Source: Pyrrhoderma lamaoense (Eukaryota > Basidiomycota > Agaricomycetes > Hymenochaetales > Hymenochaetaceae). From it: 64,000 nt of DNA. The stretch lies in assembly GCA_002794735.1 (NCBI GenBank), contig NBAZ01000001.1, forward strand, positions 1,488,001 through 1,552,000. The letters are read 5' to 3'. Each line of letters starts with the position of its first letter. The first letter of the stretch is position 1. A model generated the notes under the pieces. The model ran no database searches, had not been told where the DNA came from, and saw only the letters and a program-made list of their open reading frames with translations. The position numbers and the translations under genes are program-made. This document shows positions 43,597 to 55,100 of this stretch, one piece after another.

Positions 43597-44742
43597 ATGC
43601 CTTCTCTTCCATCGACAGCAACTCCCATATCCCACATTGACCAGCACGCATTTGATCACATGGATCGTCCAAAGTCCCCATCTTTCTCGATGGATACATC
43701 TACTCCTCCTTTCCCTTATGTAGATGCTTATCCGGGATTTGACTATCTTCAGTTCCCTCACTCTCCATTCAATGTCGCTAATGTCCCACGTAAGTTATCC
43801 TTTCATATTCTGTGTCGCTTCAGAAAATTTGACAAATCTTCTGTTGTATAAATAAATTTAATCATGTATAGTACCTGCTGGTTCTTCCCCCGCATGTCCT
43901 TTGAGTCTCTCAACATGGCTGGTGGCCTTCCGGATTACGCCTATTCTTCTGGCGCTTCATTCACTACAGGTTCTCCTGGACGTCCATTCACTCCCCCGAC
44001 AGTATCTGCCCTCCCGCACTCACTCATTTGAGCAACAGTGAACTTTCTTCCGACAGCATGCCCTCGCGCAAAGCCCGATCCAACTCGATTAACAGTATGG
44101 GTTCGCCTGCTTCATCTCATGGCAGCCTTCCGACTTCGCGTGGAGCTCATCGCTTCAACCCTATCAACACAGGTTCTCGTCAAACCCGGGGTGAACGTAA
44201 GCGTCGTGCTAGCAAGGACGAATACGGGAGCGATGACGATGAGGAGGATTTCACGCCTCAGCTCAACGCTGCAAACTCCGACCAACGTCGTGAGGAGATC
44301 CGCCGTCAAAGAATCGAATCTGAGCAGCGTCGTCGTGATGAACTTCGCGATGGCTACCGCAGACTAAAGGATGTTCTTCCCGTCTCAAACCAGAAGTCTA
44401 GCAAAGTTTCTCTTCTGGATCGTGGTAAGTTGCTTCATATTACTCTCGCACATCTGAGTTCTCAATAATGACGAAATGGATGATCTTGCCTGAAATAGCC
44501 ACTACGCACATCAAATATCTTGAGATGACTCAACAACAACTTCAGACGAGGCTTAATCAGGCTGAGATGGAGACGCAAAGACTGCGCTCGTGAGTATAGA
44601 AACTTTAATTACCATATGCATCTAACCTTTTTGGACCTGACTGACGATCCTATTCTCCCACAGACTCAATGAGGCGCTTATGCTTAGTACTGCTGAGCGT
44701 CATGGTGCTGTCCTTGCGGCTCAACAACAGGCTGCCTTCTAA
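43597..44742 (+). CDS. bHLH transcription factor 2
   Basis: Starts MPSLPSTATPISHIDQHAF; a second exon gives RMSFESLNMAGGLPDYAYSSG, then Ser-rich sequence and an acidic DDDEED stretch. The bHLH domain RRQRIESEQRRRDELRDGYR plus RLKDVLPVSNQKSSKVSLLDR is nearly identical to that of the factor at 35735, and the intron falls at exactly the same place and phase (after LLDR, before ATTHIKYLEM). A second intron separates the zipper-like helix TQQQLQTRLNQAEMETQRLR from LNEALMLSTAERHG, ending AAQQQAAF at TAA 44740-44742. Two breaks, C5 43887-43891 and CCC 44013-44015, are each one base short; after repair the N-terminal half is continuous. Base composition is C-rich compared with neighbouring genes, suggesting strong expression. 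Confidence 0.87.
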
Positions 44743-46837
44743 AAGCCTTTCCTGGTTCTTACCTTGAAGGTTGGTACTGAAAAGGCCAGATGAAAAAAAG
44801 AGTCGATCAGTCTCACGGGTCGATATTATATCTCATCAAGGACTCGTCTCCCGCTTTCTCTCTGACAATGATTTGGAATGATTAACGACACCTGCCCGGG
44901 ATGCAGGTTGCTCATGACTATCTTCTCTTACTCTATTCTATCGGCATTCAATCGCATTTCTTATCACATTTTTGCATTGCATCATCGCTTTCATGTTTCT
45001 TATGAGTTTCTTAATTATGGCTTTGGTAGTACTTCTGCGATGCACTTTTATCCCTGGATCGTCTAGCGGCCGAGCCGCAACTCCATTCTCCCCCATCATC
45101 CACAAACTCTACACGCTATCGCGATAAGTGACAATGTCCTTTCATCTGGAAAGCACGAGTCTGGGACAATCGGTTCCGGGGCTTGTTGCGAGTTACGACT
45201 GACACGACGCAAGAGCAGTGATTGTATGCTAGAGATGCACTGGTCATCAGCTTTATGCTTGGTGCAGCATCTCGCTACTTCTCTGTCCACATTCTTGTTT
45301 TTCATAACGTTAGCTCGTCTTCTACGCACGCCTCGTTCTACAACTCTCAACTGCGCTCAAATGAGCGTTACCGACACATTGGTCATTGCTTTTCCTTATG
45401 ATGTGCCTCTACGGCATCCCCCCTCCCCACCTTGGATGATCTGTGGAACCATTGCTTACGATTATGATACTCACACTCTTTATTGCACTTTTTTATTGGT
45501 TTTATATTGCTTTCTCCATAGCTTCTCGACAATGACCCCCCTACACTCTTCTCTTTTCCTTTGGCCATAGAAGTAATTCCTTATTGGCTATATCTGCGAG
45601 TCACTCCCTCCTTTCTCCCCTACATTTGTCGACAATCTCTCTCTTTCTTTATTTTTTTTCCGGAATCCACTTGTTCAGGTTTCTGATCACGACGATGGAG
45701 GTGCCTACGCGTTCTCGCATTTTCCGTTTGTACTCAGATTGTCAAGGCTTAACACTGGATGTCATCATTACGAATTGGTGTGGCTAGATCAAACCTCCTG
45801 TTGACATCACTGTTTGCTTTGTTCCGGCACTCCCTTCCTCCTCGCTTTCCTTCGTCCATTGCCCCCTCGGCCTGTAGCTAGTCGACCGCCCCGCCTCCTG
45901 TGTGCGCCAGTGCTATCTGCGATCCTCTTCCGCCTCCGCGATTGAGGGCCGTGGCTAGCCCACCCCTTACGCGTGACGGCAACGATGTTAGTGTATCTCG
46001 GCCAGCCTCAAGTGTACCTGTGTTCGTGTGCTTCGCTCCGCCTCAGCCCGATAGCGGAGTGCGATGGCAATGAAGAGATGGCGAAGTTGAGTAGAAGTAG
46101 AGCATGGTGACTGCTATGTGCGTGGCGCGCCAAGTGCGTTTTGCGCCTTCATTCACTTTTGCTTGTTACAAGGCTTCGTTGCTTTCTCAGATGTGTTTGA
46201 CTCGAAGCCCCGGTTCGCAATTGTTGCTTCTGGTGTTAACTCATTTGTCGGTCTGTGTTCAATACGTGTTGTGTAGCTGTTCGTTCACGGTATTACTTGT
46301 GTTCTACGATCGGCCTGAATTACATTTTATGTCCTTATCATGTTTGTTTGTTGCACATTACCCTGCTTTCCTTATTTCTCATCGTCCCATGGCAACAATC
46401 GGAATATCTATTCTTTTTGTTTGCTATTCCCACTTTTCACATTTATTAGGATTTTATGTCTCTTTGTGTAACGTCTGCGCCAGCGCCGACGCTGGTGGAC
46501 TTCTACCCTCTCATTAGCAAATTACTGTATCGCTACATGTAGCTTTAGCATATAGCTCTTGGGTTTTGGTACATGAGTACTTGGTAGATCCTGCTCACGA
46601 CCTTAAATGATTATAATACATATGCCTTATGGTTAAAAATCAATGTGTGGATTAAAAGGTTTACCAATAACAAGAAATAATATAAATAAGTGGATTGAAA
46701 ATTATTATGAGTATAAAATACATGTAGAAGGTATGTGCACGTGACCTGGAGAGAAATATCACTATGGCATACATCTGTCTAGATAGGGTAAGAAATTGAG
46801 TAAAATGCCGTTTCCCGTTTCTTCATCTTAAATAGGC
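44743..46837. other. 2.1-kb intergenic, pyrimidine-rich, no gene recognised
   Basis: Long T/C-rich stretch after bHLH factor 2. ORFs such as 45226-45570 and 46104-46517 are products of low-complexity sequence and have no domain. The first part is probably a long 3'-UTR. A non-coding transcript is possible but not shown by the sequence. Confidence 0.5.
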
Positions 46838-47499
46838 ATGAGTGACGATAAAACTATAGTCAGACAACTCAAAATAAAGACAGGAGTGGTCAAACGGTAT
46901 GGACTAGATACCATTTGAACAGCATAATTGACATCCTTATCTCTCTACTTCGCTTCTTAATCGTATGTAGCTTAACCAAAGAGAATGGTTTGTATCGCAA
47001 GGAGATAGATACCCTACAAAAGAATGCAGAAGACCTCGAAGCAAAAGGTGCTGAAGGCGCAGATATACGAAATGCTGTAAGGACTAGGTGCATTATTTGT
47101 TACAAACTGTAACTCATGACAACTATCACAACTATTTTCTGGGGCTTTATATATACAAATACAATCATAAACACTCCGATGATCTAAAATGAAAGCAAAA
47201 TCTTGTGAAGGAAACAGTACGAGTTCTAGACGATACATTGACACGGTTGAAGGATGCCGTTGGCGATTTGAATGATTATGTGGTGAGTCCGAAGCTGTTA
47301 AGATAATGTCAATTAGATCTAATAATCGACATTGCTCATGGTCCTTGCTTTTCCCTTTTATCTTGTGATCCCTTCTGGATCGGATACCTATGAATAATAG
47401 GTCTCCGTCGAAGTCAAGGAGAACATAGCCAAGGACGAGTCTCTGGCGGCTGCAAAGACTGCTTTGAAGGAAGCAAGTCTGGTAGTGGGCTCGGATTGA
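46838..47499 (+). CDS. TBCA: tubulin-binding cofactor A
   Basis: Small (116 residues) all-helical chaperone that binds beta-tubulin during tubulin folding. Four exons: MSDDKTIVRQLKIKTGVVKR, LTKENGLYRKEIDTLQKNAED...NA, QNLVKETVRVLDDTLTRLKD...YV and VSVEVKENIAKDESLAA...SD (TGA 47497-47499). RQLKIKTGVVKRL and the heptad-like helices are the family signature, and the length is typical. The intron after NA is about 100 nt; the others are 45-75 nt. No frame break. Convergent with MED11 (125 bp between stops). Confidence 0.9.
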
Positions 47500-47623
47500 A
47501 GGATCATAGTCTTAAGTGCTGTAATATCGAAGTTTGAGCAATGTATACGTTGTATAAGTGTCTACAAGTGGTTGCAATAGTAAACGTACCACATGGATAA
47601 TAAATATATTAAGTTACTTTCTG

Positions 47624-48362
47624 CTATAAGTCTGAAGATAGTTCGGATTGGGATGATGTTCTTGGCCTTTCTCTCCCGTTTTCTTGCGCATGTTTGAGTC
47701 TTTGTAAAGCATCAAGAACCCCACGCCAGGCGTCGCGATTGATACGTTCCGCTTGTAAACCCAATATCGTATTCTCAGGACCCCTCTCACCTGTCTCACC
47801 TGTTTCTTTTTGTGAATTTGATTTATCTCCACTTTCATTCGAGTTAGAGAGAGATGGCGGAATTCCTACTCCCATAGGCTGGGGAATAAATGTGGATGGT
47901 GGTGCGTCGATGGCTGAAGGTGCAATTCGCGCTTTGATGATTTGAGCTAAAACCCAACGCATATTCTGACTGACAGACTACATAGAATGTGGATGAGTTA
48001 CACTTCTAGTAAGTAAAGTACTGTACGTACATCAAGTTTGTTGAAATATTCAGTGACTTCAGCAACAAACTGTTCGGAACGTTCCTCTCCCTGTGGTAGC
48101 GTGCTCTCTGGCGGATCTGTCTGTGGTAGTGTAAGCATTGATATAGACGAGGCCGCAACTGCTAGAAGCTTGCTGATATCCTAAACACATATCATAAGAA
48201 TTATTCAGGAAACACCAATGAGCAAAATCGATGCGTGAATACCTTCTCAACCATAGTGAGCGCGTATATCTGTCTCGCGGTGCGACTAGAAGTCCATATT
48301 GGATCAACATTTTCTTCTTCCATGGGTTGTTCTTCACCAGTAGTAAATTGAAAATCATTCAT
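47624..48362 (-). CDS. MED11: Mediator complex subunit 11
   Basis: Three exons, about 200 residues. Exon 1 starts MNDFQFTTGEEQPMEEEN and has ARQIYALTMVEK. Exon 2 continues DISKLLAVAASSISMLTLP. Exon 3 has MRWVLAQIIKARIAPSA and a charged C-terminal tail ending SELSSDL. The first helices (RQIYALTMVEKDISKLL) match the MED11 domain, which pairs with MED22 in the Mediator head. Start chosen at ATG 48362 (ATG in good context); the frame is open upstream to 48419. The 220 bp between this start and the lyase gene is a divergent promoter. No frame break. Confidence 0.82.
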
Positions 48363-48583
48363 GGTGTACCGGAACTTGATAAGCCGGTCTAGTCTGGAGC
48401 TTAGAGTGGTTGGAAACAAAGGTTAAACGAAGATGGTCACGGTACCAAACTATCCTCGGAACGTTCGGTAATTACACATTCAGCTGACAACTGTTACAAG
48501 TTTAAGTAGTACAAATACGCATCATACACGGACTAGTACTTGGGAACTATAATTCTCTCTGTGGTAGGAAGCTAGGAAGCACA

Positions 48584-50917
48584 ATGCTTCCCCTGAGAGG
48601 GCGCCTCAATGGCAGAAGTATTTTTTCTGGAGCAAGAACGATGGGCACCAGTTTCAGAAATAGTACTGCAACTTTTCATATACCGGATGCTCTATCTCTT
48701 GACCCTCCCTCACCTGAGCAAGAAGACGCACAATTTAAAGCTCGATGCGAATCTCTAACATCCTTTTTCACTCTTCCGCGTTTCAAGGGTATCAAGAGAC
48801 CATACTCTGCAGCGGATGTGGCATCGAAGCAGGGGTCCATGCCAGTCCTACCACTACCCTCGACGTACACTGCGGATAAATTATATGCCCTTTTATCGAA
48901 GGCTGCCGCGGAGGGAAAACCAGTTCACACAATGGGAGCTATAGATCCAGTTCAAATGTCACAGATGGTTGCAAATCAAGACGTATGTTATGTGAGCGGA
49001 TGGGCTGCGAGCAGTGTTCTTACCACAGGAAATAATGAAGTCGGACCTGATTTCGGGTAAGAAATCACATCAAAACTTAACTTCTCGTGTATTTCTCTCA
49101 TGTCCTTACTAGTGATTATCCTTATACCACCGTTCCGAATCAAGTACATCGTTTATTTCGAGCTCAACAACTCCATGACCGGAAGCATTATGATGAACGG
49201 ATGACGGCTTCTCCAGAACAGAGAGCTAAGATGCCTTACGTTGATTACCTAAAGCCCATTATAGCAGACGCTGATACAGGGTATTTAATTCTAAATACAT
49301 CCACGATAGGATCTAATCACATTAATATTTGTTTAGCCATGGGGGACTTTCTGCCGTCATGAAGCTTGTGAAACTCTTCGCCGAGTCGGTTCGTACACCG
49401 CCCTTATCATATACTATATAAAAATGAGCATAACAATATATTTTAACTTCAGGGCGCTGCGGCGATTCATATGGAAGATCAACTACATGGGGGCAAAAAG
49501 GTAGCTACAGTACCCCTATCCAATGTTTTAGTTTTACGAGAACTATTCCAAGTGTGGTCATCTAGGTGGAAAGGTTCTAGTGCCTGCATCAACACATATC
49601 TCTCGATTAATCGCCGCTCGTTTCCAACTTGATATGTTACATTCTACGATGCTTCTTATTGCGCGAACCGATGCTGAGTCTGGAAAACTCCTTTCGTCTT
49701 CCATTGACATCAATGACCATGAGTTTATTCTCGGAACTTCAAACCCTGGTGCTCCTCTTGCTGATGAAATCGCCGAAGCTGAGACAAGAGGGGCGACCAA
49801 TGCCGAGTTGGAAAGTGTAGAAAAGAAGTGGCTTAAGGAACATGAATTATGCACTTTCAATCAAGGTCAACACTTCTTCTCTTCGTATATGAAAGGAATA
49901 TTACTGATGTACAAAGCTCCCATATATAGCCGTGGAGAAGGCGATTAATTCCTCTCCCACCATCTCCGATAAAGAGGCGGTATTGAAAAGCTACCTACTT
50001 GCTGCCGATGGTAAATCTAATGCGCAAGCTAGGGAGATTGCAAGGGAAGCCCTCGGAGTAGACATATACTGGAATTGGGATCGTATGCTAAACGCTTCCA
50101 TGTCTTCTGATCAAATGGTTGACGTCTCTGCTTAGTTCCCCGTACTCGTGAAGGGTATTATCATTACACTGGAGGAGAAGCGGTTAGAAGCTTTCAAGCA
50201 ATCATCTATATTTGATCTGTTGACGTTCTTGTATAGGCTGCTATCAAACGGGCAAAGATATATGCTCCTTATGCGGATCTCCTTTGGGTAGAGACCTCGA
50301 CTCCCAGCCTTGCTACTGCTCGGCATATTTCAGGATCCATCAAGTCATCACATCCAGGCAAATGGTTTGTTTACAATCTGAGCCCATCATTTAACTGGGC
50401 AAAATTCGGCTTCAGTGGTAAGTATCAATCATATGTCACTGTACTTGACCATCATTCTGAACCAGTCTTCTATTCACCAGACACGGATCTGAAAAACTTG
50501 ATCTGGGATCTTGGGAAAGAAGGTTTCGTATTGCAGTTAATCTCCCTTGCCGGTCTTCACTGCGATGCAGTTTCGTGGGGTATGTGATTGAACCTTGTCT
50601 ACTTTTTCATGCTTTAGTAAAGCTGGATGGTTACTTACATCTGGTCTAGCCGAACTCTCTCGCCGGTATAAGGAAGACGGTATGCTTGCTTACACACAAT
50701 TAGTTCAGCAGAAGGAAAAAGAACTAGGGCTCGACATTCTTACTCATCAAAAATGGTGTGTTAATTTCGACCCATCCATGGAGTTAAGACTGATAAACTG
50801 ACAAACATAATCGTACTTAGGAGCGGAGCTAATTATATCGATCGTATACTACAAAGTGTTAGTTCGTCATCGTCAACTAGTTCGATTGGTTCTGGATCCA
50901 CAGAGCATCAATTCTAA
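48584..50917 (+). CDS. isocitrate lyase family enzyme, probably mitochondrial methylisocitrate lyase
   Basis: Full-length ICL-family gene with about ten introns. N terminus [20 protein letters not shown] is basic and lacks acidic residues, like a mitochondrial presequence. Family blocks: [52 protein letters not shown], the active site [13 protein letters not shown] (catalytic Cys codon 49553-49555, directly after an intron), [46 protein letters not shown] and the C-terminal GSTEHQF (TAA 50915-50917). A TAG at 50135 lies inside an intron (GTATGC...CTTAG), so it is not a break. Glyoxylate-cycle isocitrate lyases usually have KKCGHMAG, whereas KKCGHxGGKV plus the presequence favours methylisocitrate lyase (propionate breakdown). 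Substrate choice is an inference. Confidence 0.88.
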
Positions 50918-51272
50918 AGATATCTCATTTCCATCTATACTCGTTGTCCAAAATCTGAGAACTCGCTATACAGTGTTGCTATCGTGTACATGTAATATAG
51001 ATCATTTTATCAGGTTGAATACACAACACCTTTTGTTTGAATCAAGTACCAGCATTATATTATATGAGGCATAGATAGATAAAACGCTTACTCGATTATT
51101 TTCTTCAAGTTTTTTTTTGTAGTGATCATACACGTATGAGTTTCTCAGTCTAAGTCTGGAAATTCGAGAAGTGGTGAAAAATGAAGACAAGAAGTAAAAT
51201 GAAAAGGATTACAGTTTTAATAGGCGCGACTTAAATCCATTTAGTAAGTATGACTGCAAAAAAGAGTTACTA
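50918..51272. other. intergenic between the lyase gene and tRNA-Lys
   Basis: About 355 bp of AT-rich 3' flank. The only functional element seen is the polymerase III terminator of the tRNA gene. Confidence 0.6.
51258..51263 (-). terminator. RNA polymerase III terminator of tRNA-Lys
   Basis: Six T on the minus strand (aaaaaa on +), 10 bp beyond the 3' end of the tRNA gene. Confidence 0.7.
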
Positions 51273-51376
51273 GCCCACCGCGGGGGTCGAACCCGCAGCC
51301 TTCAGATTGCCCACCAAGTACTTTGCAACACTTGCTTGTAAAAGTCTGACGCTCTATCCGATTGAGCTAGGCGGGC
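51273..51376 (-). tRNA. tRNA-Lys (anticodon UUU) with intron
   Basis: On the minus strand the acceptor GCCCGCC pairs with the 3' end GGTGGGC. The D arm is TAGCTCAATCGGATAGAGC. The anticodon stem CAGA/TCTG encloses loop CTTTTAA with anticodon TTT, and the T arm is GCGGGTTCGACCCCCGC. A 31-nt intron sits one base 3' of the anticodon, the canonical position, so the 104-nt gene gives a 73-nt tRNA before CCA. A and B boxes (TAGCTCAATCGG, GGTTCGACC) are intact, and a T6 terminator follows. Confidence 0.93.
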
Positions 51377-52164
51377 ATTGAAATATATTTTACTTTTCGC
51401 TATATATGTGCAAATTTTACTCATGCAAAACCGTATCCGTTTTTTTGATATCTGATGCATTGTACGTCCAATCTCCGGAGTATGCTCGTTGAGATGGAAT
51501 CCCGTGATAAATAATTATATTAACGGTCTAATTATGCCACTGAACGTCCATTCGGGGCCTGATGAGAATGTAAATGCTGGATTACTTGGCACATGCCAGC
51601 ACAACAGATTGAACAATGTGTGTTTGAAAAACTTGAGAGCATTTTTTGACAATTTTGCACTAGAGGTAAATAAGAGTGTATACTCATGATTGATGGAAAT
51701 AGAATTGCCGTTAACTGGCTACAGCTTAATCAATATCTTGTAATCAGTAGAAGACGTATGCATCAAGGTTGACACAGTTTACTTTCAAGTGTGGGGTTGT
51801 TAGAAGAGCCTAATCGGGTTTAAAGGCGGTGAGATTGTGGCCGAAGCGAAAGTTTTTGATTTACTTTTCTGATGAACGTTGTTTTTTTTACCCATAGCTT
51901 ACATCAGCAGATTCTTGAAATCAAATCGCTAACTCCTTCAGTCTGTCGCTTCTCATTCTCTGACCCACTCCGCTGCCCTCAACTCAACTTGTCAGTCAAC
52001 AACGACGACAACGGAAGTAACGACGACTACCCTACGCCTTCCCAACCTATCTCACGCTACTTTTTCACGCCGGTCTACACGCCCATGAGCATGTTTTAAT
52101 GTCCTTTCATTCATAAAATTCTAGTGTTATTTGCTTAATCTAAACTCAAACTTGCGACACAACA
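51377..52164. other. intergenic / 5' leader of the Ser/Pro-rich gene
   Basis: About 790 bp. The last 250 bp is C/T-rich leader (ttcagtctgtcgcttctc...). ORF 51872-52099 lies in this leader and is probably untranslated or an upstream ORF. Confidence 0.5.
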
Positions 52165-55100
52165 ATGCCTCCCTTGAACTATCGTATTTCCTCAATATTC
52201 CCTCCGTCCAATAATGATGAATTCATCTCTCCATTTACTGCTCCTGCAATCCCTAATGTTCGCACGCAGGGAAACATTCTGCAACGTCCAATCGTGGCAG
52301 ATTCTCATATTCCGCGCTCACCACTTCCCCCAGAAAAGCTTGCAAAACTAGCAAATGCTTTAGGCATTTCCGCCCCACTACCTAAGTCAACGCCCCAAAT
52401 TCTGCTACTAAACGTTCTTTTTCGACCGATGGTCGCGCAACACCCGAGTCTAGAGCGGGAACTCCTACAACTGCGGGGAGACCTCCGACTTCAAGATATC
52501 TAATTCACGTCATTCCACCTAAGCACTTTCCCTTCGACAATCGCAAGGACCCTGAGGCCTTTGCGACATTTCGCCGAGGTACCCTAGTCCCTTTACACGC
52601 TACTTTGCAAGCACAATTAGCTGCTATAGCTAAAGAATTCCAGCTTCCCACTTCTCAGGGTCTAGTTATGTTTCTTGTTGATGGGGATGATCCAGAAAAG
52701 TCAGCAAAAAATCGTGCAGGGAAAGGCCCCAGAATCAGTGAAGATGTCTGGAAGTGGTTATGGACAAAAGTTGCTGACGAAAACCCTGTCCTTCGTGGAG
52801 TAGGCTTAGGCTTGTCAAGCGGAAATTCTACGCCTAGTCCTTCTGAGAAGCCAAGTGGGCTTCGAAAGCTCTCTTCGTCTGTAAAACTCAGCTCTTCTCC
52901 CCAACCACCTGGCTCAGTTTCATATCCTCTAACCCCTTCACCATCTACGCCATCTACTACAACATTTCCGGGTACTTCCTCACAGAAATCCGGAGATTCT
53001 AATGAAGAAGGGACGTTGGAGGAAAAACAAGAGAGTGAATTTTCGTCTTCTCCAACTTCAGAGGCCACAACCAGTACTGGGAATTCAGTTGAACTCGACC
53101 CACGATTACTGCCTGGTCTCGGAAGTCCTTCAATGATCCCTGTACTCGCGAAAGTAGAGCTTGATATTGATAGGAAAATAGGTACTTGGTATGAAACTTG
53201 GTCCCGTTCTCGGAGGTCAAGTCAAAAAAGGAAAGCGGGGAAAGTTGATGCTCAGGGGAAAATACAGCTGCGGATCACTGTTAATGACAAAAAAGGCACT
53301 ATCAGTCCGCCTTCATCACCTTCGGATGACGAAGATGCTGGATATGAACAACTAAACGATTCAGATGACCCTGGTGAACGTGAGGAGGTATTAACTGCTC
53401 GTGGTCATAAAGATCCCTTGGCAGACGTGTTTGGGAGTGATAAGGAGACTTGGTCTGAAATGCAGTCTGACCGACCAGATAAGAAATCTAAGAATGACCT
53501 TGCTCTTGATGGTGCTGTCCTGAGTGGTGCCATACCGGAGGAGAAGGAACAAAGTGGCGTTTCCGACAGTGAAGAGGTGACGGCATTGTGGGCCAGTCGC
53601 AATCAGTCTCAATTATCTCGAAGGCAAATCCCCCCTCCACTGAATCTAGTGCATCATGAGTCAGACCTTGAGATAAATGTCTCAGCAGCCGCTCCAAGTC
53701 CCTATTATACAGACGAAAGCACACGCCTTCCATACCTTGCTAGGAGACAAGACTCAACCTCTAGTGTCGATGATGGTACGAGAGAGAAGCGGCTTGGTGG
53801 GATTTACGACGATCTTGAGTTGGATCTGGGAGCAGATGTGAGTTTCGTGGCACTGCTGATGTTTGTGTACCAATAATTAAATTATCATTTTTGTCAGCTG
53901 GATATTGAAGAACAACGTGGAATTCAACTAAAGATGAGAGAAGAACTCGACGTTCTTGAGCGGGTAAGCATAGACAGGCTTGGCTTCTGGCGTATACAAA
54001 CTGATCATCTGTGCGTTAGAACTTGGCGCAATTCTCTCCTCGAGCCCTCAAGTCACTTGAACTTGAACCTGCTGAGCGTAGATCACCAACACATTTGCGT
54101 CTCGGGTCTGCACCTGCAATGAAAACGACTTTCTCGCCTAATGGTTCTCCCAAAGCAAGTCGGCATGTTGCAAACATGCAACAGTTGCATCCTGCTCAAA
54201 GTAGTGGGATAGAGGGAACCGTCGGGCCACCTAATTTCAGACAGCCTAATTTGGTGGGAACTCCTAGTCCTGAAACAGATAGCTTCCCTGGAAGAAACGG
54301 TGTGGGCAGTAATGCGGACGGGTATGTCCTGCCAACTATAACTATCAGAGGGGACGATTAATCGATTCTTTTTTTCTTTGGGTTTTCAAAGGAATGTAAA
54401 TATTAACGTCCAAGAAACGCAGCCGGGATGGCCGGCTGTTCCTTATACAGCAATGTCATCTCGGAGTGATGGGGACCCTTTGTCACCCAGTAGTTCATTG
54501 CAAAGTCCAAATTCTAATATACACTCTCCACCGAGACTCTATGTAAATGGAAAAACTAATGGTGCATCATCACCAGCACCATCAAGGGCGAGAAACAACT
54601 CGTCTATTTCGTCTATGTTAAGCTCTGTTAGTGCACGTTCCGAGACTGAGGCACGTTCCCGGCAATATGAAGAAGAAGCCGGTTTTTATTCTGAGAAACC
54701 TAGGTTACAGGCAACGGTTGCGCGTAGATTAGGAGAGGCCTCGGACTCACCTGTGCTTCCGTTGTCTCCAGATCCTTTTGGAAGGTTCCCCTCATCAGAG
54801 GCCTCAGAATATCCTGAGAGGTTGTCCTCCCTGACAGACCACGGCGGCCATGAGCGCCACATAAGCAAGACACCGTCCAGTCGGTTTTCTGTAGATTCGG
54901 AGGTCGGTGAAGATCAAGCAACGACTTCTAAGGGAAACGGAAAAATGAATGTAGGATATATGAAAACCATAAGAAAGCTGTGGCGAAAGAGCAACAAGGC
55001 TTCAATGTCGGGAGGGGTGGTACCTCCAAGTCCAAGCCCATACCCCTCGTCGTCTTCGTCATCGATAATGCCTCCGCGATCATCTAGTTCGGCTACATCA

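Noticed and set aside
50085..50140. Apparent premature stop (TAG 50135) in the lyase gene
   Set aside because: It falls inside a normal GTATGC...CTTAG intron; splicing joins YWNWD to [14 protein letters not shown] in frame.
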